Origin: Clostridia bacterium UC5.1-2E3
Lineage (GTDB): Bacteria; Bacillota; Clostridia; Lachnospirales; Lachnospiraceae
Length of the DNA stretch: 64,000 bases
Assembly (NCBI GenBank): GCA_001304875.1
Contig: BBZO01000004.1
Coordinates: 62,001-126,000 of the forward strand
Direction of reading: 5' to 3'
Below are positions 9,474 to 17,441 of this stretch, piece by piece; the first letter of the stretch is position 1, and each line of letters begins with the position of its first letter. Under the pieces are notes generated by a model. It was not told the DNA's origin and did no database searches. It was given only the letters and a program-made list of their open reading frames with translations. The translations under genes and the position numbers were made by a program.

Positions 9474-11117
9474 ATGATAAGCGCAAACGGTGTTACATTA
9501 CGAGTAGGAAAAAAGGCGTTGTTCGAGGATGTGAACATCAAGTTTACCGAGGGCAACTGCTACGGAATGATCGGCGCCAACGGCGCCGGCAAGTCCACGT
9601 TTTTGAAAATACTGTCCGGCCAGCTTGAGCCCACCAATGGCGAGGTAGTCATCACTCCGGGCCAGCGTCTGTCGTTTTTGCAGCAGGATCACTTCAAATA
9701 CGACGAGTTCCCGGTGTTGGACACAGTCATCATGGGAAATGCCAGACTCTATGAGATCATGAAGGAGAAGGACGCCATCTACATGAAGGAGGACTTCAGC
9801 GACGAGGACGGCATCCGCGCCGCCGAGCTGGAGGGCGAGTTCGCCACCATGAACGGCTGGGAGGCCGAATCCGACGCCGCCAACCTGTTAAACGGTCTGG
9901 GCATCGAGACGGAGCTCCACTACAAGCTCCTTAAGGATCTGACGGGCGCCCAGAAGGTGAAGGTGCTTTTAGCCCAGGCGCTGTTTGGAAATCCCGACAT
10001 CCTGCTTTTAGACGAGCCCACCAACCACCTGGACCTAGATGCCATCGCGTGGCTGGAGGAATTTTTGATTAACTTTGAGAATACAGTGATAGTGGTATCC
10101 CACGACCGGTATTTCCTCAATAAGGTCTGCACCCAGATCGCGGACATCGACTACGGCAAGATCCAGCTCTACGCCGGAAACTACGATTTCTGGTACGAGT
10201 CCAGCCAGCTGATGGTGCGCCAGATGAAGGAGGCCAACCGCAAGAAGGAGGAGAAGATCAAGGAGCTGCAGGAGTTCATCCAGCGTTTCTCCGCCAACGC
10301 CTCCAAGTCCAAGCAGGCGACCTCCCGTAAGAGGGCCCTGGAGAAGATCCAGCTCGACGACATCAAGCCGTCCAGCCGCAAATACCCCTATATCGACTTC
10401 CGCCCGTTCCGCGAGATCGGAAACGAGGTGCTGACCGTCACGAACCTCTCCAAGACCATCGACGGCGTGAAGGTGTTAGACAACATTTCTTTCATCTTAA
10501 ACCGCGAGGACAAGGTGGCCCTGGTCGGCCCCAACGAGCAGGCCAAGACCGTGCTCTTTAAGATTCTTGCCGGCGAAATGGAGCCGGACGAGGGAGATTA
10601 CAAGTGGGGGCTCACCACCACCCAGGCTTATTTCCCCAAGGATAACAGCGCGGAGTTTGACAATGACGACACCATCGTGGACTGGCTGACCCAGTATTCC
10701 CCGGAGAAGGATGTGACCTATGTCCGCGGGTTCCTGGGCAGAATGCTCTTTGCTGGCGAGGACGGCGTGAAGAAGGTGAAGGTGCTCTCCGGAGGCGAGA
10801 GAGTGCGGTGTATGCTCTCCAAGATGATGATTTCCGGCGCCAACGTGCTGATGCTCGACGAGCCGACGGACCATCTGGATATGGAGTCCATCACGGCGCT
10901 GAACAACGGACTGATCAAGTTCCCTGGCGTGATTATTTTCTCGTCCAGAGATCATCAGATCGTGGAGACCACGGCCAACCGTATCATGGAGATCGTGAAC
11001 GGCCAGCTGATCGACAAGATTACCACCTACGACGAGTACCTGGCCAGCGATGAGATGGCCAGAAAGAGACAGATTTTCACGGTTGCGGAGAGTGACGAGG
11101 AGGAGGAACTCGACTGA
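9474..11117 (+). CDS. ABC-F subfamily ATPase (YkpA/YbiT type)
   Basis: A 547-residue soluble protein with two ABC ATPase domains and no membrane segment, the layout of ABC-F translation factors that bind the ribosomal E site. Domain 1 has Walker A GANGAGKST and Walker [15 protein letters not shown] with VSHDRYF. The linker (residues ~240-310) is charged and helical. Domain 2 is degenerate: Walker A reads GPNEQAKT, the signature is LSGGERVRCML, Walker B VLMLDEPTDHLDM, and the H-loop is SSRDHQIV. The signature of domain 1 is LTGAQKV instead of LSGGQ. This pattern is seen in YkpA/YbiT-like members of Firmicutes. It ends in an acidic tail. A strong promoter and AAGGT site precede it. Confidence 0.85.
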   Translation: MISANGVTLRVGKKALFEDVNIKFTEGNCYGMIGANGAGKSTFLKILSGQLEPTNGEVVITPGQRLSFLQQDHFKYDEFPVLDTVIMGNARLYEIMKEKDAIYMKEDFSDEDGIRAAELEGEFATMNGWEAESDAANLLNGLGIETELHYKLLKDLTGAQKVKVLLAQALFGNPDILLLDEPTNHLDLDAIAWLEEFLINFENTVIVVSHDRYFLNKVCTQIADIDYGKIQLYAGNYDFWYESSQLMVRQMKEANRKKEEKIKELQEFIQRFSANASKSKQATSRKRALEKIQLDDIKPSSRKYPYIDFRPFREIGNEVLTVTNLSKTIDGVKVLDNISFILNREDKVALVGPNEQAKTVLFKILAGEMEPDEGDYKWGLTTTQAYFPKDNSAEFDNDDTIVDWLTQYSPEKDVTYVRGFLGRMLFAGEDGVKKVKVLSGGERVRCMLSKMMISGANVLMLDEPTDHLDMESITALNNGLIKFPGVIIFSSRDHQIVETTANRIMEIVNGQLIDKITTYDEYLASDEMARKRQIFTVAESDEEEELD

Positions 11118-11156
11118 TCGCGCGGCCGTTCACATTCACCTTGAGGAGGGAAATGT

Positions 11157-12349
11157 ATGGGAAAGATTTTTAAGAGTTTACCGTTTAAGCTGTTAGTCGG
11201 CGTGTTCGCCGGCATCGTGGTCGGCCTGATGGCGGGCGAGGGGCTTATGAACGTCGTGGTGACGCTCAACTACATCATGGGACAGATCGTGTCCTTCTGC
11301 GTGCCGCTGATCATCATTGGATTTATCGCCCCGTCCATCACCAAGCTGGGGAACAACGCTTCCCGGATGCTGGGCATCGCCCTTGTGCTGGCCTATGTGT
11401 CGTCTATTGGAGCCGCGTTCTTCTCCATGGCGGCGGGTTACACCATTATTCCGGGCATGTCTATCGACACCAATGTGGAGGGCTTGAGAGAGCTTCCGGG
11501 CATCGTGTTTGAGCTTCAGATCCCGCAGATCATGCCCGTCATGAGTGCGCTGGTGTTCTCGGTGCTCATCGGCCTGTCCGCCACCTGGACGAAGGCGAAG
11601 GTCACCACCAATCTGCTGATGGAGTTCCAGCAGATCGTGCTGCAGATTGTATCCAGGGTCATCATCCCGATCCTGCCGTTCTACATCGGCATGACGTTCT
11701 GCTCCCTGGCCTACGAGGCTCCATCACGAAGCAGGCCCCCGTATTTATCCAGGTGATCCTGATTGTCATGGTCGGCCACTACATCTGGATGGCCCTCCTC
11801 TATTTCCTGGCGGGGATTTACTCCGGAAAGAATCCGTTTGACGTCATCCGCAATTACGGCCCGGCCTACATCACCGCTGTGGGAACCATGTCCTCCGCGG
11901 CCACGCTGGCTGTCGCACTCCAGTGCGCCAGAAAATCCGAACCGACCCTGCGCGACGATATGGTAGATTTCGGCATCCCGCTGTTTGCCAACATCCACCT
12001 GTGCGGCTCCGTGCTCACGGAGGTATTCTTCGTGATGACCGTATCCAAGGTGCTCTACGGCGCGCTTCCGACCCTGCCGGAGATGATCATTTTCTGCCTG
12101 CTTCTTGGCGTGTTCGCCATCGGAGCCCCCGGCGTTCCCGGCGGAACTGTCATGGCTTCTCTGGGACTGATCGTCGGCGTCCTCGGCTTTGACGCCACCG
12201 GCACCGCCCTCATGATGACGATTTTCGCTCTCCAGGACAGCTTCGGCACCGCCTGCAACGTAACCGGCGACGGCGCGCTGACGCTGATGCTCACCGGGTA
12301 TGTGGAGAAGCATAAGATTGAGAGGCAGAAGCTGCACGTGGATTTGTAG
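11157..12349 (+). CDS. Dicarboxylate/amino acid:cation symporter (DAACS family)
   Basis: A secondary transporter that couples uptake of dicarboxylates or acidic/neutral amino acids to sodium or protons. The restored protein is ~397 residues with about eight hydrophobic membrane segments. Family features include the N-terminal LPFKLLVGVFAGIVVGL, GPAYITAVGTMSSAATLAVAL (serine-rich re-entrant loop HP1), and the NVTGDGALTLML segment near the end, equivalent to the conserved NxxxD helix. One G is missing from GGGC near 11721 (YEGSITKQAPV). GAGGAGGG precedes the ATG, and the gene follows the ABC-F gene by 39 bases. The substrate is not determined. Confidence 0.85.
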
Positions 12350-12390
12350 GGAATCGCTGAAGAAAGAGTATAGGAGAAACAATATTTAAA

Positions 12391-12609
12391 ATGAAAAAGT
12401 TGCATCTTATATTACTTACAGCAGTGATCTCGATGATTATTTCCTGGTTTTTATTCTTCCCATGGAACAGACAGGTGTTAGAAGATGGCGGTACTATTGT
12501 TTATTCCAGTCTGACATATAAAATTTATGTATGGAATAAAATAGGCGGGAAAAATACGACTGAAATATATTATTTCCCATCTAATTTTCAGTATAGAGAT
12601 GGCTATTAA
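12391..12609 (+). CDS. Small membrane protein of unknown function
   Basis: A 72-residue open frame with an N-terminal hydrophobic helix (LILLTAVISMIISWFLFF) after two lysines, then a polar, tyrosine-rich tail. It could be an anchored or secreted small protein. An AGGAGA sequence lies about 14 bases upstream of the ATG, which is rather far. Its base composition is clearly more AT-rich than the neighbouring symporter, pointing to an acquired gene. No family recognised; it may also be a remnant. Confidence 0.5.
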   Translation: MKKLHLILLTAVISMIISWFLFFPWNRQVLEDGGTIVYSSLTYKIYVWNKIGGKNTTEIYYFPSNFQYRDGY

Positions 12610-12700
12610 AGGCAAACGCTTATAAATTTCTGTACTTGACAATTTTTTATCACCAAGCATTGCTCATCGGCGGTGACGCCGAGTAGGAAATCTATTGCGA

Positions 12701-12865
12701 TCAGATCTCACCGGCTAGCGAAGCAGAGGAAGGGGCCTGGGGAGATGATAGTGACTAGAGGCCCGGTTCGGTGGGACTTAGGTTCACGAGGCGAGCCTTA
12801 GTCCCACCCACCGGGTCTCCCGGAACGGTCATCTCCCCAGGCCCCTTCCTCTGCCCCCGCCTCCC
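12701..12865. repeat. Large palindromic element, copy 1 (short form)
   Basis: The core spans 12724-12853. A perfect 25-bp outer stem pairs 12724-12748 with 12829-12853. Inside are a conserved internal loop (TAGTGACTA opposite CCGGAACGG), a 9-bp stem GAGGCCCGG/CCGGGTCTC, and an inner stem around GGTGGGACTTAGG that closes on a very short tip. The 5' flank CAGATCTCACCGGC is shared with copies 2 and 3. This copy lacks the extra terminal domain. It lies between the small membrane gene and the toxin gene. Confidence 0.9.
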
Positions 12866-12874
12866 GGTTCTGCT

Positions 12875-13174
12875 TCAATCGAAAATTTTTGTAATATCCT
12901 GGTATCGGCTGATCACGCGATAAATATCGACATACTCGTTTCCTGGCTTATAGATAATGACATAATCCTCCCAGATCGCGTATTTATAATCAGTCCGAAA
13001 GCTGACACGCTTGGAAAGATCGGACCCCATCTCAGGGAATCTTTGGAGATTTTCAAATTTTCCGTAAATTTCTCTTATAGTCTCAGCCGCATATTTCTCA
13101 TTATCCTCAGCGATGTAATCCCGAATATTTTTCAAGTCCTTTGCCACAATCGGATTGATCCTCAGTTTTAACAT
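12875..13174 (-). CDS. RelE/ParE-family toxin of a type II toxin-antitoxin pair
   Basis: A ~99-residue protein starting at MLKLRINPIVAKDLKNI. It shows the ParE/RelE fold pattern: N-terminal helix with AKDLKNIRDYIAEDN, the RFPEMGSDLS segment, then beta strands YKYAIWEDYVIIYKP and VDIYRVISRYQD with an arginine near the C-terminus. Such proteins cleave ribosome-bound mRNA or inhibit gyrase; which one applies here is not decidable. The start lies two bases after the expected antitoxin stop, the usual coupled arrangement. As the sequence stands, its frame runs back into the antitoxin C-terminus through a missing G. Confidence 0.82.
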   Translation of the reverse strand: MLKLRINPIVAKDLKNIRDYIAEDNEKYAAETIREIYGKFENLQRFPEMGSDLSKRVSFRTDYKYAIWEDYVIIYKPGNEYVDIYRVISRYQDITKIFD

Positions 13175-13175
13175 G

Positions 13176-13422
13176 CTATTCCCCACAAGAGCCTTCAGTT
13201 CGTCCAGAGTCAGCCAGCCGGTACCATCCTTTACCGCTTCCTCGGCTTCCTGCAATTTCATCAGAAGTTTTTTTCTGCGCGATCCCGCTCGTAGTCCTCG
13301 ATATCCATAATGATAAAACGTCCTCTGCCATTCTTGGTAAGATAAACAGGCTCACCTTTGCGGCAGTTTTTTAAAACCTCATTATAATTCCTTAAATCAG
13401 ACACCGGTAAAATGTTTGCCAT
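13176..13422 (-). CDS. Phd/YefM-family antitoxin
   Basis: The restored protein is ~82 residues: MANILPVSDLRNYNEVLKN, then GEPVYLTKNGRGRFIIMDIEDYE, the DNA-binding Phd/YefM fold, and a C-terminal toxin-binding stretch ending TLDELKALVG. It should neutralise the adjacent toxin and repress the operon. Two bases appear to be missing: one A in the A-run near 13266 (RAEKKLLMKL) and one G in the G-run near 13182 (LVGE stop). Without those repairs the frame stops early or fuses to the toxin. Confidence 0.75.
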
Positions 13423-13568
13423 TTCTTTGCCAGCTCCTTTCCTCGTTTCATATTTTTCTGTTACATCTATTATACACGAAATGCTGTAAAATTCAACGTA
13501 GCTTTTTACAGCACTTTGGACGAATATTTTTTATATACTGTTATGATTCACGCATGGAAACACCATCA

Positions 13569-13901
13569 GATCTCACCGGCCAGCGAATCAGAGGAAGGGG
13601 TCTGGGGAGATGATAGTGACTAGAGGCCCGGTTCGGTGGGACTTAGGTTCGCGAGACGGGGAGCTCTGGGGCATCGTTTGGCGCACAAAGCCAAACGATG
13701 AGGGAGCTACGGAGAGCAAAATTTCATCAGAAATTTTGATCGAATGCTCCCGGTCCCCAGAAGAGGACCGCCTCGCGAGCCTTAGCTCCACCCATCGGGT
13801 CTCCCCGGAACGGTCATCACCCCAGGCCCCTTCCTCTGCCCCCGCTTCCCCGCGAATCCCTCCTATTTTTCCCTCTCTACATCCATCTCTCGCTGTAAAA
13901 T
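13569..13901. repeat. Large palindromic element, copy 2 (long form)
   Basis: The core spans 13589-13838, with outer arms matching copy 1 apart from a few G-T or mismatched positions. The tip carries an extra branched domain (~13660-13775): an 11-bp hairpin CATCGTTTGGC/GCCAAACGATG around a GCACAAA loop, a second hairpin around AAAATTTCATCAGAAATTTT, and a third formed by GGTCC/GGACC. The 3' flank (CGCGAATCCCTCCTA through the CTACATCCATCTC run) matches copy 3. It ends just before a promoter for the WG-repeat gene. The rest of the 13423-13982 interval holds nothing else recognisable. Confidence 0.9.
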
Positions 13902-13908
13902 CCCCCTA

Positions 13909-13937
13909 TTGACAAAATTTCCTGGGGGGGGTAAAAT
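13909..13937 (+). promoter_or_regulatory. Promoter of the zinc-ribbon/WG-repeat gene
   Basis: TTGACA (13909-13914) and TAAAAT (13932-13937) are separated by 17 bases, including a run of eight G. This is a near-consensus housekeeping promoter; transcription would start near 13944, about 40 bases before the start codon. Confidence 0.75.
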
Positions 13938-13982
13938 ATTAGATAGTATGTAAAAAAATCGAGACCACGGGAGGCAATAAAT

Positions 13983-15266
13983 ATGGTATGCGAAAAGTGC
14001 GGAAGTGAAATCCGGGAGGGGAACAGATTTTGCGGCGTTTGCGGGGCGCAGATTCCAGAGAAGCAGAGAGAGGACAATGCTGGCAGGAAGCGATCAGCGG
14101 ATCGGAAAAAACGGGGAGAGTCTGGACGGAAACGATTCCCTGTTAAACAGGCGGTGATAGCGGCCGGACTGGTTGCCTGTGTGGCTGCAGGGGTGGTCTT
14201 GTACCAGAGTCAGCGAGGGGGAGATATCCGTTATACCAAGGTGCCGGGAGAATATAGCGGAGGAATAATGGATGAGGACAGCGGACTGATAAGAGTATGG
14301 CGGGGAACGATAGGAGTTAGGGCGACGTATGGATATATCGATCGAGAAGGGAAAGAGGTGATCCCTTTGATTTATGATGGAGCGTTTAACTTTTCCGAAG
14401 GTCTGGCGAGAGTAGCCATAGAAGACAGCGGAAAGGAGAAATGCGGCTATATTGACACGACGGGAAAAGAGGTGATTCCTCTGATTTATGATGGAGCGTA
14501 TAGCTTTTCCGAAGGTCTGGCGATGGTGGGCATGGAAGACAGCGAGGGAGATATAAAATGGGGTTATATCGACATGACGGGAAAAGAGGTGATTCCTCTG
14601 ATTTATAATTTTCCATCAGACTTTTCGGAGGGTCTGGCGTGTGTATATATAAAAGACAGTGAAGGAAATTGTAAATACGGTTATATTGATAAGACCGGAA
14701 AAGAGGTGATCCCTTTGATTTACGATGAAGCATCAGACTTTTCGGAGGGTCTGGCGTGGGTATGCATGAAAGACAGTGAAGGAAATTGGAAATACGGCTA
14801 TATCGACGCGGCAGGAAAGGAGGTAATTCCTCTGATTTATGATGATGCATTGCATTTTTCCGAGGGCCTGGCGTGCGTAGGTATGAGGAACAGCGAAGGA
14901 GAGATAAGATACGGATATATCGATACGACGGGGAAAGAGATAATTCCTTTGATTTATTCTGGTGTATCAGAGTTCTCAGAAGGTCTGGCGGTCGTGACTG
15001 ACTGGCGTGCAGGACAAGGATATAAAATGGGCTATATCGATACAACTGGAAAAACGGTCGTTCCCCCAATTTATAGTTTAGTACATGGGTTTTCGGAGGG
15101 CTTGGCGAGTGTGGCCATAGAAGACCGTAAAGGTAATTTGAAATGGGGCTATATCGATACGACCGGGAAAGAGGTAATTCCATTGATTTATGATGACGCA
15201 TCCGATTTTTCAGGCGGTCAGGCAGTAGTGGTTAAGAATGGGAAGATGCAGATTTTATCGAAATAA
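13983..15266 (+). CDS. Zinc-ribbon membrane protein with WG repeats
   Basis: A 427-residue protein. Residues 3-22 form a four-cysteine zinc ribbon (CEKCGSEI ... FCGVCG). A basic linker leads to one transmembrane helix (VIAAGLVACVAAGVVLY, residues ~57-75), so the ribbon is cytoplasmic and the long C-terminal part outside, if the positive-inside rule holds. Residues ~110-420 hold eight WG/KWG-type repeats of ~39 residues, each like GYIDTTGKEVIPLIYD followed by FSEGLA; these fold into beta-propeller-like modules. The repeats are highly alike at DNA level, so copy number may vary. The function is unknown. GGGAGG precedes the ATG. It is first of a group of ribbon-bearing proteins. Confidence 0.8.
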   Translation: MVCEKCGSEIREGNRFCGVCGAQIPEKQREDNAGRKRSADRKKRGESGRKRFPVKQAVIAAGLVACVAAGVVLYQSQRGGDIRYTKVPGEYSGGIMDEDSGLIRVWRGTIGVRATYGYIDREGKEVIPLIYDGAFNFSEGLARVAIEDSGKEKCGYIDTTGKEVIPLIYDGAYSFSEGLAMVGMEDSEGDIKWGYIDMTGKEVIPLIYNFPSDFSEGLACVYIKDSEGNCKYGYIDKTGKEVIPLIYDEASDFSEGLAWVCMKDSEGNWKYGYIDAAGKEVIPLIYDDALHFSEGLACVGMRNSEGEIRYGYIDTTGKEIIPLIYSGVSEFSEGLAVVTDWRAGQGYKMGYIDTTGKTVVPPIYSLVHGFSEGLASVAIEDRKGNLKWGYIDTTGKEVIPLIYDDASDFSGGQAVVVKNGKMQILSK

Positions 15267-15329
15267 GTTTCTTAAAACTGAATGCGGAAAATGCATATGA
15301 TAAAAAAGAATGTCATAAAGGAGATACTT

Positions 15330-15809
15330 GTGGAGGAGAAACAGTTTGAGAAAAATCTGGAGAGTCTTATAAGAGAGACGGAAGAAGTAAAAAGCAAGTG
15401 GCTTTCCGGCAGAAAGTATTTCAAAAATAAAAATGATATAGAGCGTACAAGGAAGATGACAGGAGAGCTTTGGGAGAGTCTTGAAAGCTACAGGGAGTTG
15501 CCATGTCTGGAGGAATTAAGACGGGAGACTGTAGGACTGCTGTATGCGAATGAAGGAATGAACAGAAAGCATGATTTCATATTGGTTCAGATTTCCTGCG
15601 TAGCAGCACTTTTGTCGGCCGTAACGATCAATGGGCAGTGCGCGGATATTTTTGCACATATAGCGATCATAGCAGCGCTTGTCGTGATGGTGTGTATATC
15701 TGTAAAATATCTGTTCAAAAATGATTGTAAAAAACGTACTTTTTATAAAATTTTGAAGGATCAGTTGGATCAGATTTTGGACGAAAGAAAAAAGGAAACG
15801 AGGTGTTAA
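15330..15809 (+). CDS. Membrane protein of unknown function in zinc-ribbon cluster
   Basis: About 160 residues: a charged, helical N-terminal two thirds (likely coiled coil, many Glu/Lys), then two hydrophobic helices (ILVQISCVAALLSAVTI and IAIIAALVVMVCISVKYLF) and a basic-acidic tail. I prefer the GTG at 15330 because AAAGGAG sits six bases upstream; an ATG at 15282 is in frame but has no ribosome binding site. The stop overlaps the region of the next start, suggesting co-transcription with the flanking ribbon genes. No family recognised. Confidence 0.6.
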   Translation: MEEKQFEKNLESLIRETEEVKSKWLSGRKYFKNKNDIERTRKMTGELWESLESYRELPCLEELRRETVGLLYANEGMNRKHDFILVQISCVAALLSAVTINGQCADIFAHIAIIAALVVMVCISVKYLFKNDCKKRTFYKILKDQLDQILDERKKETRC

Positions 15810-15811
15810 GC

Positions 15812-16582
15812 ATGTACTGCAAAAAATGTGGAGCCGAAATCAAGACGGAGGCAAAATTCTGTCCCGTATGCGGAGAAGCGGTGACAAGGTCAAGTGGGAA
15901 TCACGGGAAAAACCGCCGGGCGCTTCAGGATATTCTGCCGGGCAATATGCTCAAACCGATTCTGGCTGCCGTTGCCGTTCTGGGGGCCATCGTTCTGATT
16001 TTTTCAATGATTTTCGGAAAGGGGAAACCGGACGCAGAAACACTGGTAAAGGAAGAGTTTGCGGCGTTGGAGTCATATGCAGGAAACGAGGATCTATATG
16101 AGCGATGTGTCCGGACAGCCGTGTCCGAGCTGGGGACTGCGGTCAGCCAGGAGCTTGGCATCTCGACTCTGGGCGTGGACCAGCTGATCGGAGCTCTGGC
16201 CGCAGAGCTGACGGCGGAGTATGTGGCGGATCCGGAGCTGACCTATGAATTTGGCAGTCAGGTGAGGGCGTACTCTTCTCTGGAGACAGGAAAGCTGGAA
16301 AAAAACGAGGATGGCGGGTACATAGTATCAGTCACAGTCGATTATCTGGATGTGGCCGAGGCGTCCCGTCTTCTGGCGGAAAACATCGCCGCCTATGGGG
16401 CGCAGTATCTGTCGGGGGACGCCAGCGCGTTTGAGGATGAATTTTTTGAAGATACGATTGCCGGGGAAGCAAAAGGATCTTACACAGGCTGGGTACAGAT
16501 CGCCTACGAGAAAGAGGCGGGCGAGTGGAATGTGACAAGCATGGATCCGAAGCTGGCACAGGCATATTACGGTATGAAGTAA
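15812..16582 (+). CDS. Zinc-ribbon, single-pass membrane protein
   Basis: A 256-residue protein beginning MYCKKCGAEI ... FCPVCG, a four-cysteine zinc ribbon. A basic linker and one transmembrane helix follow (ILAAVAVLGAIVLIFSMIF, residues ~47-65). The remaining ~190 residues are acidic and probably extracytoplasmic, ending in a beta-rich section (GWVQIAYEKEAGEWNVTSMD) that resembles lipoprotein-like or NTF2-like folds, though I cannot assign one. The ATG at 15812 fits the motif better than the ATG six codons... three codons upstream at 15803, where only LS would be added. It shares architecture with the WG-repeat gene. Confidence 0.65.
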   Translation: MYCKKCGAEIKTEAKFCPVCGEAVTRSSGNHGKNRRALQDILPGNMLKPILAAVAVLGAIVLIFSMIFGKGKPDAETLVKEEFAALESYAGNEDLYERCVRTAVSELGTAVSQELGISTLGVDQLIGALAAELTAEYVADPELTYEFGSQVRAYSSLETGKLEKNEDGGYIVSVTVDYLDVAEASRLLAENIAAYGAQYLSGDASAFEDEFFEDTIAGEAKGSYTGWVQIAYEKEAGEWNVTSMDPKLAQAYYGMK

Positions 16583-16610
16583 AAAGAAAAAAACGGGAGG
16601 AACAGAACAT

Positions 16611-17042
16611 ATGGGATTTCTAAATAATATTCAGGAAAAAGTTGGAAAAACGGAAATCGTATCACGGTTTGACCGTGAGCTAGAAAAGACAGAACAAAAA
16701 ATAGAAGAGCAGTATGCAGCTCTGGGGAAGGCCTTCTTCGCCCACTGCGAAGAAAACTGTCCTAAGGAATACGCCGCATATTTCCAGGAGATTCAGAATC
16801 TCTGCCGGGAGCGGGAAGGAATTGAAAAGAGAAAGCTGGCCTCGAAAGGCTTGAGAAAATGCAGCGTCTGCGGGCAGGTAATCCCCTTAGACAGCGCCTT
16901 CTGCAACAAATGTGGAGAAAAACTCCCACCATTAAACGAGGATGCCGACCTTTCCTCCTGCTGCCCAGCCTGCGGCGAAAAACTGGAACCCGGCGCTGCC
17001 TTCTGCGTTCGCTGCGGAGCCAAAGTTCCTACCGCAGAATAA
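16611..17042 (+). CDS. Soluble protein with coiled coil and two C-terminal zinc ribbons
   Basis: A 143-residue protein without membrane segment. Residues 1-80 are helical and charged (SRFDRELEKTEQKIEEQYAAL), likely a coiled coil. Two four-cysteine ribbons follow: CSVCGQVIP ... FCNKCGEKLP and CCPACGEKLE ... FCVRCGAKVP. It may be a cytoplasmic partner of the two membrane ribbon proteins upstream. GGGAGG lies nine bases before the ATG. Function unknown; the double ribbon at a C-terminus is common in Lachnospiraceae hypothetical proteins. Confidence 0.65.
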   Translation: MGFLNNIQEKVGKTEIVSRFDRELEKTEQKIEEQYAALGKAFFAHCEENCPKEYAAYFQEIQNLCREREGIEKRKLASKGLRKCSVCGQVIPLDSAFCNKCGEKLPPLNEDADLSSCCPACGEKLEPGAAFCVRCGAKVPTAE

Positions 17043-17128
17043 TGAGATCACGCGCCAGATTTTTCAATACAGCAAACGATAAATTTTTCATACTACTGCG
17101 ATTCACATGCCGCAAACTTTAAACATGA

Positions 17129-17355
17129 TATCTCCGGCCAGCGAAGCAGAGGAAGGGGCCTGGGAGATGATAGTGACTAGAGGCCCGGTTCGGTGGGACT
17201 TAGGTTCGCGAGGCGGTCCCCAGAAGCGGACCGCCTCGCGAGCCTTAGTCCCACCCACCGGGTCTCCCGGAACGGTCATCTCCCCAGGCCCCTTCCTCTG
17301 CCCCCGCTTTCCGCGAACCCCTCCTATTTTTTCCCTCTCTACATCCATCTCCCGC
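17129..17355. repeat. Large palindromic element, copy 3 (intermediate form)
   Basis: The core spans 17147-17300. The outer and middle stems are nearly identical to copy 1, with one G fewer on the left arm. The tip carries only one added hairpin (GGTCC CCAGAAGC GGACC), so it is intermediate between copies 1 and 2. The 3' flank (CGCGAACCCCTCCTA onward to the CATCCATCTC run) matches copy 2. It occupies most of the gap 17043-17441 in front of exonuclease III; nothing else is recognised there. Confidence 0.9.
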
Positions 17356-17441
17356 AATATTCCCACTTCCCTATCATCCGATAAAATGCTATACTAAACC
17401 TATCAACCCAAACACAAAACACAGCAAGGAGCTTATATCCA

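Noticed and set aside
12724-12853. Simple rho-independent terminator for the palindromic element
   Set aside because: The core is 130-250 bases with conserved internal loops and no T-run after the stem.
12724-17300. CRISPR array formed by the three nearby repeats
   Set aside because: Units are 130-330 bases, palindromic, widely spaced and flank different genes; no cas genes are present.
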